A stretch of DNA of 64,000 bases from DATIUV01 sp049322755 (GTDB lineage: Bacteria; Pseudomonadota; Gammaproteobacteria; Burkholderiales; UBA6910). Shown here in pieces: positions 8,299-16,894 of this stretch (its first letter is position 1; each line of letters starts with the position of its first letter). The stretch is from positions 62,001 to 126,000 of the forward strand of contig JBMOQX010000005.1 of the NCBI GenBank assembly GCA_049322755.1. The letters are read 5' to 3'. The notes under the pieces were generated by a model. It was given only the letters and a program-made list of their open reading frames with translations, was not told the DNA's origin and ran no database searches. The position numbers were made by a program, and so were the translations under genes.

Positions 8299-9714
8299 AT
8301 GCGTAACAGAATTCAACAATTCGGGCTGGTGCTGCTGGGGGCGCTGGGCGGCATCCTTCTCAGCCTGCACCTGTCGGCGGTGGCGCAGAAAGACGCGCTC
8401 GGTCCGCTGCCGGTGGAGGAGCTGCGCGCGTTCGCCGAGGTGTTCGGGCGGATCAAGAGCGACTACGTCGAGCCGGTGGAGGACAAGAAGCTCATCACCG
8501 AAGCCATCAACGGCATGCTGACCGGGCTGGACCCGCACTCGGCCTACCTGGACCAGGACGCCTACAAGGAGCTGCAGGTCGGCACCCAGGGCGAGTTCGG
8601 CGGCCTCGGCATCGAGGTCGGCATGGAAGACGGCTTCGTCAAGGTGATCTCGCCGATCGAGGACACGCCCGCGTTTCGCGCTGGTATCAAGTCGGGCGAC
8701 CTGATCATCAAGCTGGACGAGATGTCGGTGAAAGGGATGACGCTGCAGGACGCGGTGAAGCGCATGCGCGGCAAGCCCGACACCCAGATCAAGCTCACGG
8801 TGCTGCGCAAGGGCGAGGCCAGGCCCTTCGAGGTGACGCTGACGCGGGCGGTGGTGAAGATCCAGAGCGTCAAGTCGAAGCTGATCGAGCCGAACTACGG
8901 CTACGTGCGCCTGACCCAGTTCCAGGAGCACACCGGCGAGAGCATGGTCAAGGCGATCCAGAACCTCTACAAGGAGAACAAGGGCAACCTCAAGGGCCTG
9001 GTGCTGGACCTGCGCAACGACCCCGGCGGACTGTTGAACGGCGCCGTGGCGGTGTCGGCGGCGTTCCTGCCCAAGGACGCGCTGGTGGTCTACACCGAGG
9101 GCCGCAACGAGGACGCCAAGATGCGGCTCACGGCGTCGGCGGAGAACTATCTGCGCGGCCCGCATCGCCGCGACTATCTCAAGGATCTGCCCGAGTCGAT
9201 CAAGTCGGTGCCGATGGTGGTGCTGGTGAACGGCGGCACGGCCTCCGCGTCGGAAATCGTCGCCGGCGCCCTGCAGGACCACAAGCGCGCGGTGGTGATG
9301 GGCACCCAGACCTTCGGCAAGGGCTCGGTGCAGACCATCCTGCCGCTGGGCAACAACACCGCCATCAAGCTCACCACGGCGCGCTATTACACGCCGGGGG
9401 GGCGCTCGATCCAGGCCAAGGGCATCACGCCGGACATCATGGTGGATGACCCGAACAATCCGGAGTCGGAGAACCTGCGGCTGCGCGAGGCGGACCTCGG
9501 CAAGCATCTCTCCAACGGCGACGAGAAGGCCGGCGCGGCTCCGAAGACGCCCGCAGCGCCGGAGCCGGAGACCCAGAAACCGGAAGCGCAGAAGCCGGAA
9601 GACAGGCCCAAGAAAACGGCGGACGCGAAACCGACCGTGTTCGGCTCGCCCGAGGACTACCAGCTGGGTCAGGCCGTGAACCTGCTGAAAGGCCTGGCCA
9701 TCGTCTCCAAGTAA
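8299..9714 (+). CDS. ctpA: S41-family carboxy-terminal processing peptidase
   Basis: A 471-residue periplasmic protease with an N-terminal signal or anchor helix (LVLLGALGGILLSLHLSAV). A PDZ domain lies near residues 95-170 (GGLGIEVGMEDGFVKVISPI) and the S41 catalytic core follows. The nucleophile Ser is in NGGTASASEIVAGAL and the general-base Lys in FGKGSVQT, forming the Ser-Lys dyad. A tail of about 45 residues rich in Pro, Glu and Lys precedes the last segment. Such proteases trim or degrade envelope proteins from exposed C-termini, including murein hydrolases. Its position behind envC suggests a link with cell-wall remodelling. Confidence 0.94.
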   Translation: MRNRIQQFGLVLLGALGGILLSLHLSAVAQKDALGPLPVEELRAFAEVFGRIKSDYVEPVEDKKLITEAINGMLTGLDPHSAYLDQDAYKELQVGTQGEFGGLGIEVGMEDGFVKVISPIEDTPAFRAGIKSGDLIIKLDEMSVKGMTLQDAVKRMRGKPDTQIKLTVLRKGEARPFEVTLTRAVVKIQSVKSKLIEPNYGYVRLTQFQEHTGESMVKAIQNLYKENKGNLKGLVLDLRNDPGGLLNGAVAVSAAFLPKDALVVYTEGRNEDAKMRLTASAENYLRGPHRRDYLKDLPESIKSVPMVVLVNGGTASASEIVAGALQDHKRAVVMGTQTFGKGSVQTILPLGNNTAIKLTTARYYTPGGRSIQAKGITPDIMVDDPNNPESENLRLREADLGKHLSNGDEKAGAAPKTPAAPEPETQKPEAQKPEDRPKKTADAKPTVFGSPEDYQLGQAVNLLKGLAIVSK

Positions 9715-9803
9715 GGTTGGCGGCGGCGCCGGATTTGGCGTTACCATGACAGCGTGACCCGAAAGACTCCGTTCGCGCAACGCGGAGCCGGGGGCCTCCT
9801 GTC

Positions 9804-10199
9804 ATGCACGCCGACGACACCTTCAAGCGTCGCCCCATCGTGTTCCACCCGGTTCCCGCGGGCCAGGCCCGGCAGGCCGCTGCGCTGCTGGCCCGGGTTG
9901 ACGGACTGGACGTGCGCTGCGAGCCGGACGCCGTCACCCTGACGGTCGCCTACCATCTCCCCGGGTTCACCCTCGAAGGCATCGAGCAGGCATTGGAAGC
10001 GCACGGCTTCCATCTCGACGGATCGCTGATGCAGCGCCTGCGCCGGGCCGTGGTCCATTACGCGGAAGAAGTCCAATGCGAGAACCTGCAGGTGCCGGAG
10101 CGCTGCGAGAAATGCCGCGAGATCTGGGTACGCGCCTTCCAGCATCACGCCCACGGCGACCACGACGACACGCCGGAAGAATGGCGCGCCTACCGCTAG
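9804..10199 (+). CDS. Conserved-looking hypothetical protein with Cys-x9-Cys-x2-Cys
   Basis: A 131-residue soluble protein not assigned to a named family. The first 90 residues look like an alpha/beta fold with a helix EGIEQALEAHGFHLDG, resembling a small metal-binding (HMA-like) architecture but without its CxxC loop. The C-terminus holds VQCENLQVPERCEKCREIW followed by a His/Asp-rich HHAHGDHDD, which could bind a metal. The start ATG at 9804 has only a weak ribosome site. It is codirectional with ctpA and moeB. Codon use matches its neighbours, and I see no better reading on either strand. Confidence 0.6.
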   Translation: MHADDTFKRRPIVFHPVPAGQARQAAALLARVDGLDVRCEPDAVTLTVAYHLPGFTLEGIEQALEAHGFHLDGSLMQRLRRAVVHYAEEVQCENLQVPERCEKCREIWVRAFQHHAHGDHDDTPEEWRAYR

Positions 10200-10275
10200 C
10201 CGGTCGCGGCGCCGGCGCGCGGGCATCCGCCGTCCGGGTTCTGCCCACCCACATTCCACAATCCCCGGCCGCGAC

Positions 10276-11049
10276 ATGAACGACGAGCAGCTGCTGCGCT
10301 ACAGCCGCCACATCCTGCTGCCCGAATTGGGCATCGAGGGGCAGGAGCGCATCCTCGCCGGCCACGCGCTGGTGGTGGGGGCCGGCGGCCTCGGCTCGCC
10401 GGTGGCGTTGTACCTCGCCTCCGCGGGCGTCGGCCGGCTGACGCTGTGCGACGGCGACACCGTCGACCTGACGAACCTGCAGCGCCAGATCGTGCATCGC
10501 GTCGATGCCGTCGGCATGCTCAAGGTGGAGTCCGCGCGGCGCACGCTGGCCACGATCAATGCGGAGGTCAGGGTCGAGGCGCTGGCGGAGCGGCTGGACG
10601 AAGCGGCCATCAGCGCGCTGGTCCGGGACGCCGACGTGGTGCTGGACTGCAGCGACAACTTTCCGACGCGGCACGCGGTGAACCGGGCCTGCGTCGCGCA
10701 CCGCAAGCCGCTGGTCTCCGGCGCCGGGGTGCGCTTCGACGGGCAGGTGACGGTGTTCGACCCGCGCCGCGCCGACAGCCCCTGCTACCACTGCCTGTTC
10801 CAGGAGGACGGCGACCTGGAGGAAACGCGCTGCGCCGTCATGGGCGTGTTCGCGCCGCTGGTGGGCATCATCGGTACGGTGCAGGCGGCGGAGGCGCTGA
10901 AGCTGCTCGCCGGCATCGGCGAGCCGCTGGCGGGACGGTTGCTGATCCTGGACGCGCTGAGCATGGAGTGGCGCAGCATCCGGGTGCCCCGCGATCCCCG
11001 CTGCGCGGTGTGCGCGCAGCAGAGCGAAATCGCCGCCCTCCTGCGTTAG
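10276..11049 (+). CDS. moeB: MoeB/ThiF-family sulfur-carrier adenylyltransferase
   Basis: The 257-residue enzyme has the nucleotide-binding loop VGAGGLGSPVALYLASAG (about residues 35-52), the acidic DCSDNFPTRHAVNRAC segment and two Cys pairs for structural zinc (CYHC near residue 174 and CAVC near the C-terminus). It adenylates the C-terminal Gly-Gly of MoaD or ThiS for molybdopterin or thiamine synthesis. Without a neighbouring moaD or thiS the carrier cannot be decided. It is the last gene of the plus-strand group before the convergent slmA. Confidence 0.9.
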   Translation: MNDEQLLRYSRHILLPELGIEGQERILAGHALVVGAGGLGSPVALYLASAGVGRLTLCDGDTVDLTNLQRQIVHRVDAVGMLKVESARRTLATINAEVRVEALAERLDEAAISALVRDADVVLDCSDNFPTRHAVNRACVAHRKPLVSGAGVRFDGQVTVFDPRRADSPCYHCLFQEDGDLEETRCAVMGVFAPLVGIIGTVQAAEALKLLAGIGEPLAGRLLILDALSMEWRSIRVPRDPRCAVCAQQSEIAALLR

Positions 11050-11080
11050 CCGGAACGGCGAACCGGCGGCGGCGTCGCGC

Positions 11081-11653
11081 TCAGCGCGGCATCAGCACCG
11101 CCCACTGGCCTTCCCAGTGTTCCAGCGGGTCGCGCTTGAACCCGCTCTTGGCGTACTGGTGCCAGCGGCCCACCACGTAGCTCATGATCAGGTTGGCCCG
11201 TGCGGCGCTGTCCTCCTCCGCGGCGGCCCCGCCGGCGGCAAAGCGCAGGCACTGGCGCAGCGTCGCCTCCAGCCGGTCATGCAGCTGGTTGATGCGCGCC
11301 TGCAGGCGGGCGTCCTCGTTCACCAGTGCGTCGCCGATCAGCACCCGCGTCATGCCGCGGTTCTGGCGCGCGAATCCCAGCAGCATGGTGGCGATCTTCT
11401 CCAGCTGGCGCACGCCGTCGGCGTCGTCCGCGGTGATGCGGTTGATCAATCCGAACAGCGTCTGCTCGATGAACTCGATGAGGCCCTCGAACATCTGGGC
11501 CTTGCTCGAGAAATGCCGGTAGAGCGCCGCCTCCGACACATCCAGCTTCGCCGCCAGCGACGCCGTGGTGATCTTCTCGGGCTTGGGCTCCTCCAGCATG
11601 TGCGCAAGGGTCTGCAGGATCTGCAGCTTGCGCTCCCCCGGTTTCGCAGGCAT
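11081..11653 (-). CDS. slmA: Nucleoid occlusion factor SlmA
   Basis: A 190-residue TetR-fold protein beginning MPAKPGERKLQILQTLA, the SlmA signature, with the helix-turn-helix TTASLAAKLDVSEAALYRHF and the C-terminal WEGQWAVL typical of the family. SlmA binds specific DNA sites over the chromosome and blocks FtsZ ring assembly there. It lies downstream of a pyrimidine 5'-nucleotidase gene and argB on the same strand, an order seen in other betaproteobacteria. Confidence 0.94.
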   Translation of the reverse strand: MPAKPGERKLQILQTLAHMLEEPKPEKITTASLAAKLDVSEAALYRHFSSKAQMFEGLIEFIEQTLFGLINRITADDADGVRQLEKIATMLLGFARQNRGMTRVLIGDALVNEDARLQARINQLHDRLEATLRQCLRFAAGGAAAEEDSAARANLIMSYVVGRWHQYAKSGFKRDPLEHWEGQWAVLMPR

Positions 11654-11687
11654 TGCTCTCCCCTTTCCAGTGCGGCCCTCCCGCCGC

Positions 11688-12323
11688 CTACGTCAACCGC
11701 TCGAGCTGCCGCCTCAGCTCCCGCAGCGACCCGATCCGCACGTCCACGTACGCCGGCACCCGCCCCGAGGGCGCGATCCAGACCGTGCGCATGCCCAGGC
11801 GCTTGGCCGTGAGCAGGTTCTCGGGCGAGTCCTCCACCATGATGCACTGGGCCGGGCGCAAACCATAGCGCTGCAACAGCCGCCTAAAGCCCGCGACGTC
11901 AGGCTTGGGGCGAAACCGCGTGTGCTCGATCGAGAACACGCCATCCAGCAGTCCGTCGATGCGCAGCAGCCGCACCACCGCCCGGGCGTAGTGCAGCGGC
12001 GAATTCGAGAACACGATCTTGCGCCCCGGCAGCCGGCGCAGCACGCCATGCAGATGGGGGATGCGCGTCAGCATCCGCTCCAGCTCCGGAAACTGGTGGG
12101 TGTGCCAGAGGAAGTGGTGAGGGTCCGTGCCGTGGTGGCGCATCAGGCCCAGCAGCGTCGCGCCGTAGCGCCGCCAGTAGGTGACCCGCAGCGCCGCGGC
12201 GTCTTCCGCGCCCAGGCCCAGATGGGTCTGCAGGTACTCGGTCATGCTGCGGCTGATGTGGGGAAAGATGCGGGGCGACGCATTGTGCAGCGTGTTGTCC
12301 AGATCGAGGATCCACGTCACCAC
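11688..12323 (-). CDS. Pyrimidine 5'-nucleotidase (HAD superfamily)
   Basis: The 211-residue hydrolase begins with the HAD nucleophile motif ILDLDNTLHNA (residues 5-15). Motif II is IVFSNSPLHYA, the Lys is in RFRPKPDVAGF and motif IV is IMVEDSPENLLTAKRLG. These features and the helical cap match the pyrimidine 5'-nucleotidase subfamily that dephosphorylates UMP and CMP and cleans up non-canonical nucleotides. It lies between argB and slmA with 15- and 34-bp gaps, probably in one transcript. Confidence 0.88.
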   Translation of the reverse strand: MVTWILDLDNTLHNASPRIFPHISRSMTEYLQTHLGLGAEDAAALRVTYWRRYGATLLGLMRHHGTDPHHFLWHTHQFPELERMLTRIPHLHGVLRRLPGRKIVFSNSPLHYARAVVRLLRIDGLLDGVFSIEHTRFRPKPDVAGFRRLLQRYGLRPAQCIMVEDSPENLLTAKRLGMRTVWIAPSGRVPAYVDVRIGSLRELRRQLERLT

Positions 12324-12338
12324 GCTCCCGCCGCCCGC

Positions 12339-13226
12339 TCAGCGCGCCTTGATCAGCGTGCCCACGCCCTCGTCGGTCAGCACCTCCAGCAGCACCGCGT
12401 GCTCGACCCGGCCGTCGATGATGTGGCAGGAGCGCACGCCGCTGCGCACGGCGTCCAGCGCCGCCGAGATCTTGGGCAGCATGCCGCCGTGAATGGTGCC
12501 ATCGGCGAACAGCGCGTCGATCTCCTTGGCGGTGAGGCCGGTCAGCAGGTTGCCCCGCCGGTCCAGCACGCCGGGCGTGTTGGTGAGCAGCATCAGCTTT
12601 TCCGCCTTGAGGATCTCGGCCAGCTTGGCGGCCACCAGGTCGGCGTTGATGTTGTAGGACTCGCCGTCCGCCCCGACGCCGATGGGGGCGATCACCGGGA
12701 TGAAGTCCTGGGTGTCCAGCAGCGCGATCAGCTTGGGGTCGATGGCGACGATCTCGCCCACCTGGCCGATATCGAGCCACTCCTCGCCGCCGGCCTGGCC
12801 CCGCACCAGCATCTTCTTGGCGCGAATGAAGGCACCGTCCTTGCCGGAGAGCCCGATGGCGCGCCCGCCGTGCTTGTTGATCAGGTTGACGATGTCCTTG
12901 TTCACCAGCCCGCCGAGCACCATCTCCACCAGGTCCATGGTCTCGCGGTCGGTGACGCGCATGCCCTGGATGAACTCGCCCTGCTTGCCGACGCGCTTGA
13001 GCAGATCGTCGATCTGCGGGCCGCCGCCGTGCACCACCACCGGGTTCATGCCCACCACCTTGAGCAGCACCACGTCGCGGGCGAAGCCGTTCTTGAGCTT
13101 CTCGTCGATCATGGCGTTGCCGCCGTACTTGATGACGATGGTCTTGCCGTGGAAGCGCTGGATGTAGGGAAGCGCCTCGGCGAGGATCTTGGCTTTTTCC
13201 TGGGCGGTCGCCGGGGTCAGGCTCAT
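12339..13226 (-). CDS. argB: Acetylglutamate kinase
   Basis: The 295-residue amino-acid-kinase-fold enzyme catalyses the second step of arginine synthesis, phosphorylating N-acetylglutamate. Visible motifs are TIVIKYGGNAM near residue 30, VVHGGGPQI near 65 and the C-terminal TIHGGMLPKISAALDAV substrate and ATP site. Length and start (MSLTPATAQEKAKIL) match relatives. It heads the argB-nucleotidase-slmA group. Confidence 0.95.
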   Translation of the reverse strand: MSLTPATAQEKAKILAEALPYIQRFHGKTIVIKYGGNAMIDEKLKNGFARDVVLLKVVGMNPVVVHGGGPQIDDLLKRVGKQGEFIQGMRVTDRETMDLVEMVLGGLVNKDIVNLINKHGGRAIGLSGKDGAFIRAKKMLVRGQAGGEEWLDIGQVGEIVAIDPKLIALLDTQDFIPVIAPIGVGADGESYNINADLVAAKLAEILKAEKLMLLTNTPGVLDRRGNLLTGLTAKEIDALFADGTIHGGMLPKISAALDAVRSGVRSCHIIDGRVEHAVLLEVLTDEGVGTLIKAR

Positions 13227-13296
13227 GGTCGGAAGGGGCGCGCTCTGCAGCTGACGCCGCGTATTCTACACTGCGGCACCGCGGCGCCGGGCGGCG

Positions 13297-13324
13297 ACAA
13301 AAAAGGCGGCCCGCAGGCCGCCTT
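13297..13324 (-). terminator. Rho-independent terminator downstream of hsp20
   Basis: On the minus strand a 9-bp perfect stem (arms 13303-13311 and 13316-13324, loop of 4) is followed by a run of T (the A run at 13299-13304). It lies 28 bp past the hsp20 stop and would end that transcript before argB. Confidence 0.85.
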
Positions 13325-13351
13325 CCTGGCGCGAACCGGACGCCCGGCGCG

Positions 13352-13771
13352 TTACTGCACGGTGAGCTTCTTGCCGGCCACCGCCGCCTTCTTCGGCAGT
13401 TCCAGCTCCAGCACGCCGTCCGCGAACTTCGCCGAAGCTGTCGCGTCGTCGATTTCCGAGCCGAGGCTGAACGCGCGGTACAGCTTGCCGTAGTAGCGCT
13501 CGCTGCGCAGGACTTTCTCGCCCTGCTTCTCTTCCTTCTCGCGCTTGGTCTCGGCCGAGATCGCCACCTGGTTGCCTTCGATGGTCACCTGGATGTCGTC
13601 CTTCTTCACGCCCGGCAGCTCGGCGTGCACCGTGTAGGCCTTCTCGTTTTCCTTTACGTCCATCTTGAACTGCGGCACCGATCGGCCTTCCAATTGCATG
13701 GGCCGCACGAAGAACCCCTGCAGCAGGTCGTCCAGATCACCGAACGGGTCGTAACGGGTGATGTTTGCCAT
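13352..13771 (-). CDS. Small heat-shock protein, Hsp20/alpha-crystallin family
   Basis: A 139-residue ATP-independent holdase. The alpha-crystallin domain spans about residues 38-130, with HAELPGVKKDDIQVTIEGN and the family signature ADGVLELELPKK. The start is set at ATG 13771 (MANITRYDPF) because AGGAG lies six bases before it; the ATG at 13777 would directly abut that ribosome site. A sigma-32-like promoter lies upstream and a strong terminator downstream, so it is a single-gene heat-shock transcript. Confidence 0.94.
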   Translation of the reverse strand: MANITRYDPFGDLDDLLQGFFVRPMQLEGRSVPQFKMDVKENEKAYTVHAELPGVKKDDIQVTIEGNQVAISAETKREKEEKQGEKVLRSERYYGKLYRAFSLGSEIDDATASAKFADGVLELELPKKAAVAGKKLTVQ

Positions 13772-13826
13772 GTTCATCTCCTCTTGCTGTCGCCTGCAGG
13801 GACCCGCGCCCCCGCCATGCTGCTTA

Positions 13827-13854
13827 GTTGGGAGCCCCGGCCCAGGATTTCAAG
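13827..13854 (-). promoter_or_regulatory. Sigma-32-like heat-shock promoter of hsp20
   Basis: The minus strand has CTTGAAA (13854-13848), matching the sigma-32 -35 element, followed after about 14 bases by TCCCAACT, which resembles the -10 CCCCATNT. It lies about 55 bp upstream of the hsp20 start. The match is good at -35 and partial at -10. Confidence 0.6.
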
Positions 13855-13908
13855 CACCGGCTGCGGCGCGATGCGCTGTTCGCCCGTCAGCGTGTCCGCC
13901 AACGACGG

Positions 13909-13914
13909 TATAAT
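13909..13914 (+). promoter_or_regulatory. Sigma-70 -10 element of the dac gene
   Basis: A perfect TATAAT lies 15 bp before the dac start codon, so the untranslated leader can be only a few bases long. No convincing -35 is seen at the right distance. It is divergent from the hsp20 promoter. Confidence 0.65.
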
Positions 13915-13929
13915 TTGACTTTTTGCCCC

Positions 13930-15063
13930 ATGAAACGCCTTTTATTTCTGTTTTTTCTCGGTTTTTCCCTGACCGCCTGGACCCAGGGCCCGGCTCCGGT
14001 CCCGTCGCCCCCGGCCGTGGAGGCCAAGGCCTGGCTGCTGATGGACTTCCACACCGGCCACGTCATCGCCGAAAAGGGCATGCACGAGCGCATGGAGCCG
14101 GCGTCCCTGACCAAGCTCATGACCGCCTACCTCGCGTTCGCCGCGCTCAAGAAAGGCCAGATCAGGCCCGACCAGGAAGTGCCGGTGTCCGAGAAGGCCT
14201 GGAAGGCGATCGGATCGCGCATGTTCATCGAGCCGCGCAAGCCGGTGACGATAAGCGAGCTCCTCAAGGGCATGATCATCCAGTCCGGCAACGACGCGTC
14301 GATCGCGCTGGCCGAAGCCGTCGCGGGGTCGGAAGACGTGTTCGCGCAGCTGATGAACCGCGAAGCCGCGCGCCTGGGCATGAAGAATACCAACTACACC
14401 AATTCCACCGGCCTGCCCGACCCGGAGCTGTACACCACGCCCTACGACCTCGCGCTGCTCTCGGCGGCGCTGATCCGGGACTTCCCCGATTACTACCCGA
14501 TGTATTCGGAGAAGGAATACACCTACAACAAGATCAAGCAGGCCAATCGCAACCGGCTGCTGTGGACCGACCCCAACGTCGACGGCGTCAAGACCGGCCA
14601 TACCGAGGCGGCGGGCTATTGCCTGATCGCCTCGGCCAAGCGCGACGGCCGGCGCCTGATCTCGGTGGTGATGGGCACCGACTCCGAGCGCGCCCGCGCC
14701 ATCGAGAGCCAGAAGCTGCTCAACTACGGCCTGCAGTTCTTCGACACGGTGAAGGTCTACGCCAAGGGCCAGAGCGTCGCCACGATGACGGTGTGGAAGG
14801 GCAGGGCCGACGAGGTCAAGGCCGGCTTCGACCGCGACATCTGGCTGACGCTGCCGCGCGGGCAGCGCGAGAACCTCAAGGCGACACTGGAGCGCAAGGA
14901 GCCGCTGCTGGCGCCCGTGGCCGCGGGCCAGGACGTGGGCGCGCTCAAGCTCACGCTCGACGGCAAACCGGTCGCAGAGTACCCTGTGGTCGCGCTCGAC
15001 AGCGTGCCGGTGGCCAACGTCTTCGGCCGCGCCTGGGACAGCATCAAGCTGATCTTCAACTGA
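13930..15063 (+). CDS. dacA: D-alanyl-D-alanine carboxypeptidase (PBP5/6 type)
   Basis: The 377-residue exported peptidase starts at ATG 13930 with signal peptide MKRLLFLFFLGFSLTAW. The three penicillin-binding motifs are present: SLTK with the acylated Ser (near residue 59), SGN (near 119) and KTG (near 222). A beta-rich C-terminal domain ends FGRAWDSIKLIFN, a likely amphipathic membrane anchor. It trims the terminal D-Ala of murein pentapeptides in the periplasm. It heads a plus-strand group with an aminotransferase, DUF493, lipB and lipA. The symbol follows family usage; dacA and dacC cannot be separated by eye. Confidence 0.93.
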   Translation: MKRLLFLFFLGFSLTAWTQGPAPVPSPPAVEAKAWLLMDFHTGHVIAEKGMHERMEPASLTKLMTAYLAFAALKKGQIRPDQEVPVSEKAWKAIGSRMFIEPRKPVTISELLKGMIIQSGNDASIALAEAVAGSEDVFAQLMNREAARLGMKNTNYTNSTGLPDPELYTTPYDLALLSAALIRDFPDYYPMYSEKEYTYNKIKQANRNRLLWTDPNVDGVKTGHTEAAGYCLIASAKRDGRRLISVVMGTDSERARAIESQKLLNYGLQFFDTVKVYAKGQSVATMTVWKGRADEVKAGFDRDIWLTLPRGQRENLKATLERKEPLLAPVAAGQDVGALKLTLDGKPVAEYPVVALDSVPVANVFGRAWDSIKLIFN

Positions 15064-15080
15064 AGTCGCGAGAGGCCGCG

Positions 15081-15953
15081 ATGATCTACCTGAACGGCGA
15101 GTTCATGCCCATCGAGGACGCCCGCATCCCGGTGCTCGATCGCGGCTTCATCTTCGGCGACGGCGTCTACGAGCTGGTGCCGGTTTACCGGCGCCGCCCG
15201 TTCCGGCTGCTGCAGCACCTGGAGCGCCTGGAGAACAGCCTGCGCGAGATCCGCCTGGACAATCCCCACACCCGAGACCAGTGGGCCCGGCTGGTGGCCG
15301 AGGTCGTGGCGCGCAATCCGTGGGACGACCAGACGGTGTATTTCCAGATCACGCGCGGCGTCGCCAAGCGCGACCACGCCTTTCCGGCCGGCATCGCGCC
15401 GACGGTGTTCATCATGGCAAACCCGCTGTCGACACCGTCGCGCGAGGCGCTGGAGACGGGCGTGCCGGCGGTCACCGCCAGCGATAACCGCTGGACCCGC
15501 TGCAACATCAAGTCCACGTCGCTGCTGGCCAACGTGCTGCTCAAGCAGCTGGCAGCCGACGCCGGCGCCTCGGAAACCATCCTGCTGCGGGACGGATTCC
15601 TCACGGAAGGCTCGGCCAGCAACGTCTTCGTGGCCCGCGCCGGCATGCTGCTGGCGCCGCCCAAGTCCCACCTGATCCTGCCGGGCATCACCTACGACCT
15701 GGTGCTGGAGCTGGCAGCCGCCCACGGTATTCCCCACGAGGTGCGCCAGGTTTCGGAGTTCGAGCTGCGCAGCGCCGACGAGATCCTGGTCACCTCGTCG
15801 AACCGCGAGGTGCAGCCGGTGAACGTGCTGGACGGCAAGCCGGTGGGCAGCGGCAGGCCGGGGCCGGTATTCCGGCGCCTGCACGCCCTCTACCAGGAAT
15901 ACAAGGCACGGCCGGTCACGGAGGACGCGCCGGTCGCGGCCGTGGCGGGGTAG
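15081..15953 (+). CDS. D-amino-acid transaminase / class IV aminotransferase
   Basis: The 290-residue PLP enzyme starts at ATG 15081 behind GAGAGG, 17 bp after the dac stop. Fold-type IV features are FIFGDGVYELVPVYRRRPFR, the PLP Lys in CNIKSTSLLANVLLKQ (near residue 145) and TEGSASNVFV binding the cofactor phosphate. This pattern fits D-amino-acid aminotransferase better than branched-chain aminotransferase. It would make D-Ala or D-Glu from alpha-keto acids, in keeping with the D-Ala carboxypeptidase next to it. Confidence 0.86.
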   Translation: MIYLNGEFMPIEDARIPVLDRGFIFGDGVYELVPVYRRRPFRLLQHLERLENSLREIRLDNPHTRDQWARLVAEVVARNPWDDQTVYFQITRGVAKRDHAFPAGIAPTVFIMANPLSTPSREALETGVPAVTASDNRWTRCNIKSTSLLANVLLKQLAADAGASETILLRDGFLTEGSASNVFVARAGMLLAPPKSHLILPGITYDLVLELAAAHGIPHEVRQVSEFELRSADEILVTSSNREVQPVNVLDGKPVGSGRPGPVFRRLHALYQEYKARPVTEDAPVAAVAG

Positions 15954-15959
15954 TCCGCG

Positions 15960-16226
15960 GTGGAGGAACAGGCCTCCCTGATCGAGTACCCGACCGACTT
16001 CCCCATCAAGGTGATGGGCCGGATGCGGCCCGGTTTCGCCCAGAGCGTCCTCGCCGTGGTCCTGCGCCACGCTCCCGATTTCGACGGCTCCACCATGGAA
16101 CTGCGCGCCAGCAGCAAGGGCAAGTACCTGAGCGTCACCTGCGTGGTGCGCGCCACCTCGCGCGAGCAGCTGGACGACCTCTACCGTGACCTCTGCGACC
16201 ATCCGCAGGTGGTGATGGTGCTGTGA
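15960..16226 (+). CDS. DUF493 (YbeD-like) family protein
   Basis: The 88-residue protein of ferredoxin-like fold begins at GTG 15960 and reads LIEYPTDFPIKVMGRMRPGF, the family opening, and ends DLCDHPQVVMVL. Its stop overlaps the lipB start. YbeD sits between dac and lipB in many proteobacteria and is thought to be a small regulatory subunit; its activity is not known. Confidence 0.88.
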   Translation: MEEQASLIEYPTDFPIKVMGRMRPGFAQSVLAVVLRHAPDFDGSTMELRASSKGKYLSVTCVVRATSREQLDDLYRDLCDHPQVVMVL

Positions 16227-16894
16227 TGGGGGCCATTCCCGAGGCGGCCGCCGGTGCGGCGGTGTCCCGATCCGCGGCGACCGGTGCCCGGGTGCGGCGG
16301 CTGGGGCGCGCGGACTATGAACCCGTCTGGCATGCCATGCGCGACTTCACGCTCGCGCGCGGCACCGATACCGGCGACGAGCTGTGGGTGGTGGAGCATC
16401 CGCCGGTCTACACCGTGGGGCTGGCGGGAAGGCCCGAGCACTTCCCGACCCGCACCGACATCCCGCTGGTGAAAGTGGATCGCGGCGGCCAGATCACCTA
16501 CCACGGCCCGGGCCAGATCGTGGTCTACCTGCTGCTGGACCTGCGGCGCCTGCGGCTGTCGGTGCGCCCGCTGGTGGGCATCATGGAGCAGAGCGTGATC
16601 GATCTGCTGGCGGCGCGCGGCGTCGCCGCCGCGGCCCGCGAGGACGCCCCCGGGGTCTACGCCGGCGGCGCCAAGATCGCCGCGCTGGGCCTGCGGATAA
16701 GGAACGGCTGCTGCTATCACGGCCTCGCCTTCAACGCCGACATGGACCTCACGCCGTTCCGCGCCATCGACCCGTGCGGTTACCGGGGCCTGGCGGTGAC
16801 CCAGGCGCGCGATCTCGGCATCGGCGACCCCCTGGGGACCTTGGCCGCCGAACTGGTTCATAATCTTCAGGCCCGCGTTTACGGAAACCCCTGA
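16226..16894 (+). CDS. lipB: Lipoyl(octanoyl) transferase
   Basis: The 222-residue enzyme moves octanoate from acyl carrier protein to lipoyl-domain lysines. The start ATG at 16226 overlaps the DUF493 stop. Motifs include RGGQITYHGPGQ (substrate loop), GGAKIAALGLRI with the catalytic Lys and FRAIDPCGYRG with the acyl-accepting Cys. It is directly followed by lipA. Confidence 0.95.
   Translation: MGAIPEAAAGAAVSRSAATGARVRRLGRADYEPVWHAMRDFTLARGTDTGDELWVVEHPPVYTVGLAGRPEHFPTRTDIPLVKVDRGGQITYHGPGQIVVYLLLDLRRLRLSVRPLVGIMEQSVIDLLAARGVAAAAREDAPGVYAGGAKIAALGLRIRNGCCYHGLAFNADMDLTPFRAIDPCGYRGLAVTQARDLGIGDPLGTLAAELVHNLQARVYGNP

Noticed and set aside
11565..13493. 642-codon plus-strand frame opposite slmA, the nucleotidase and argB
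   Set aside because: Runs across three recognisable genes and their gaps; no domain.
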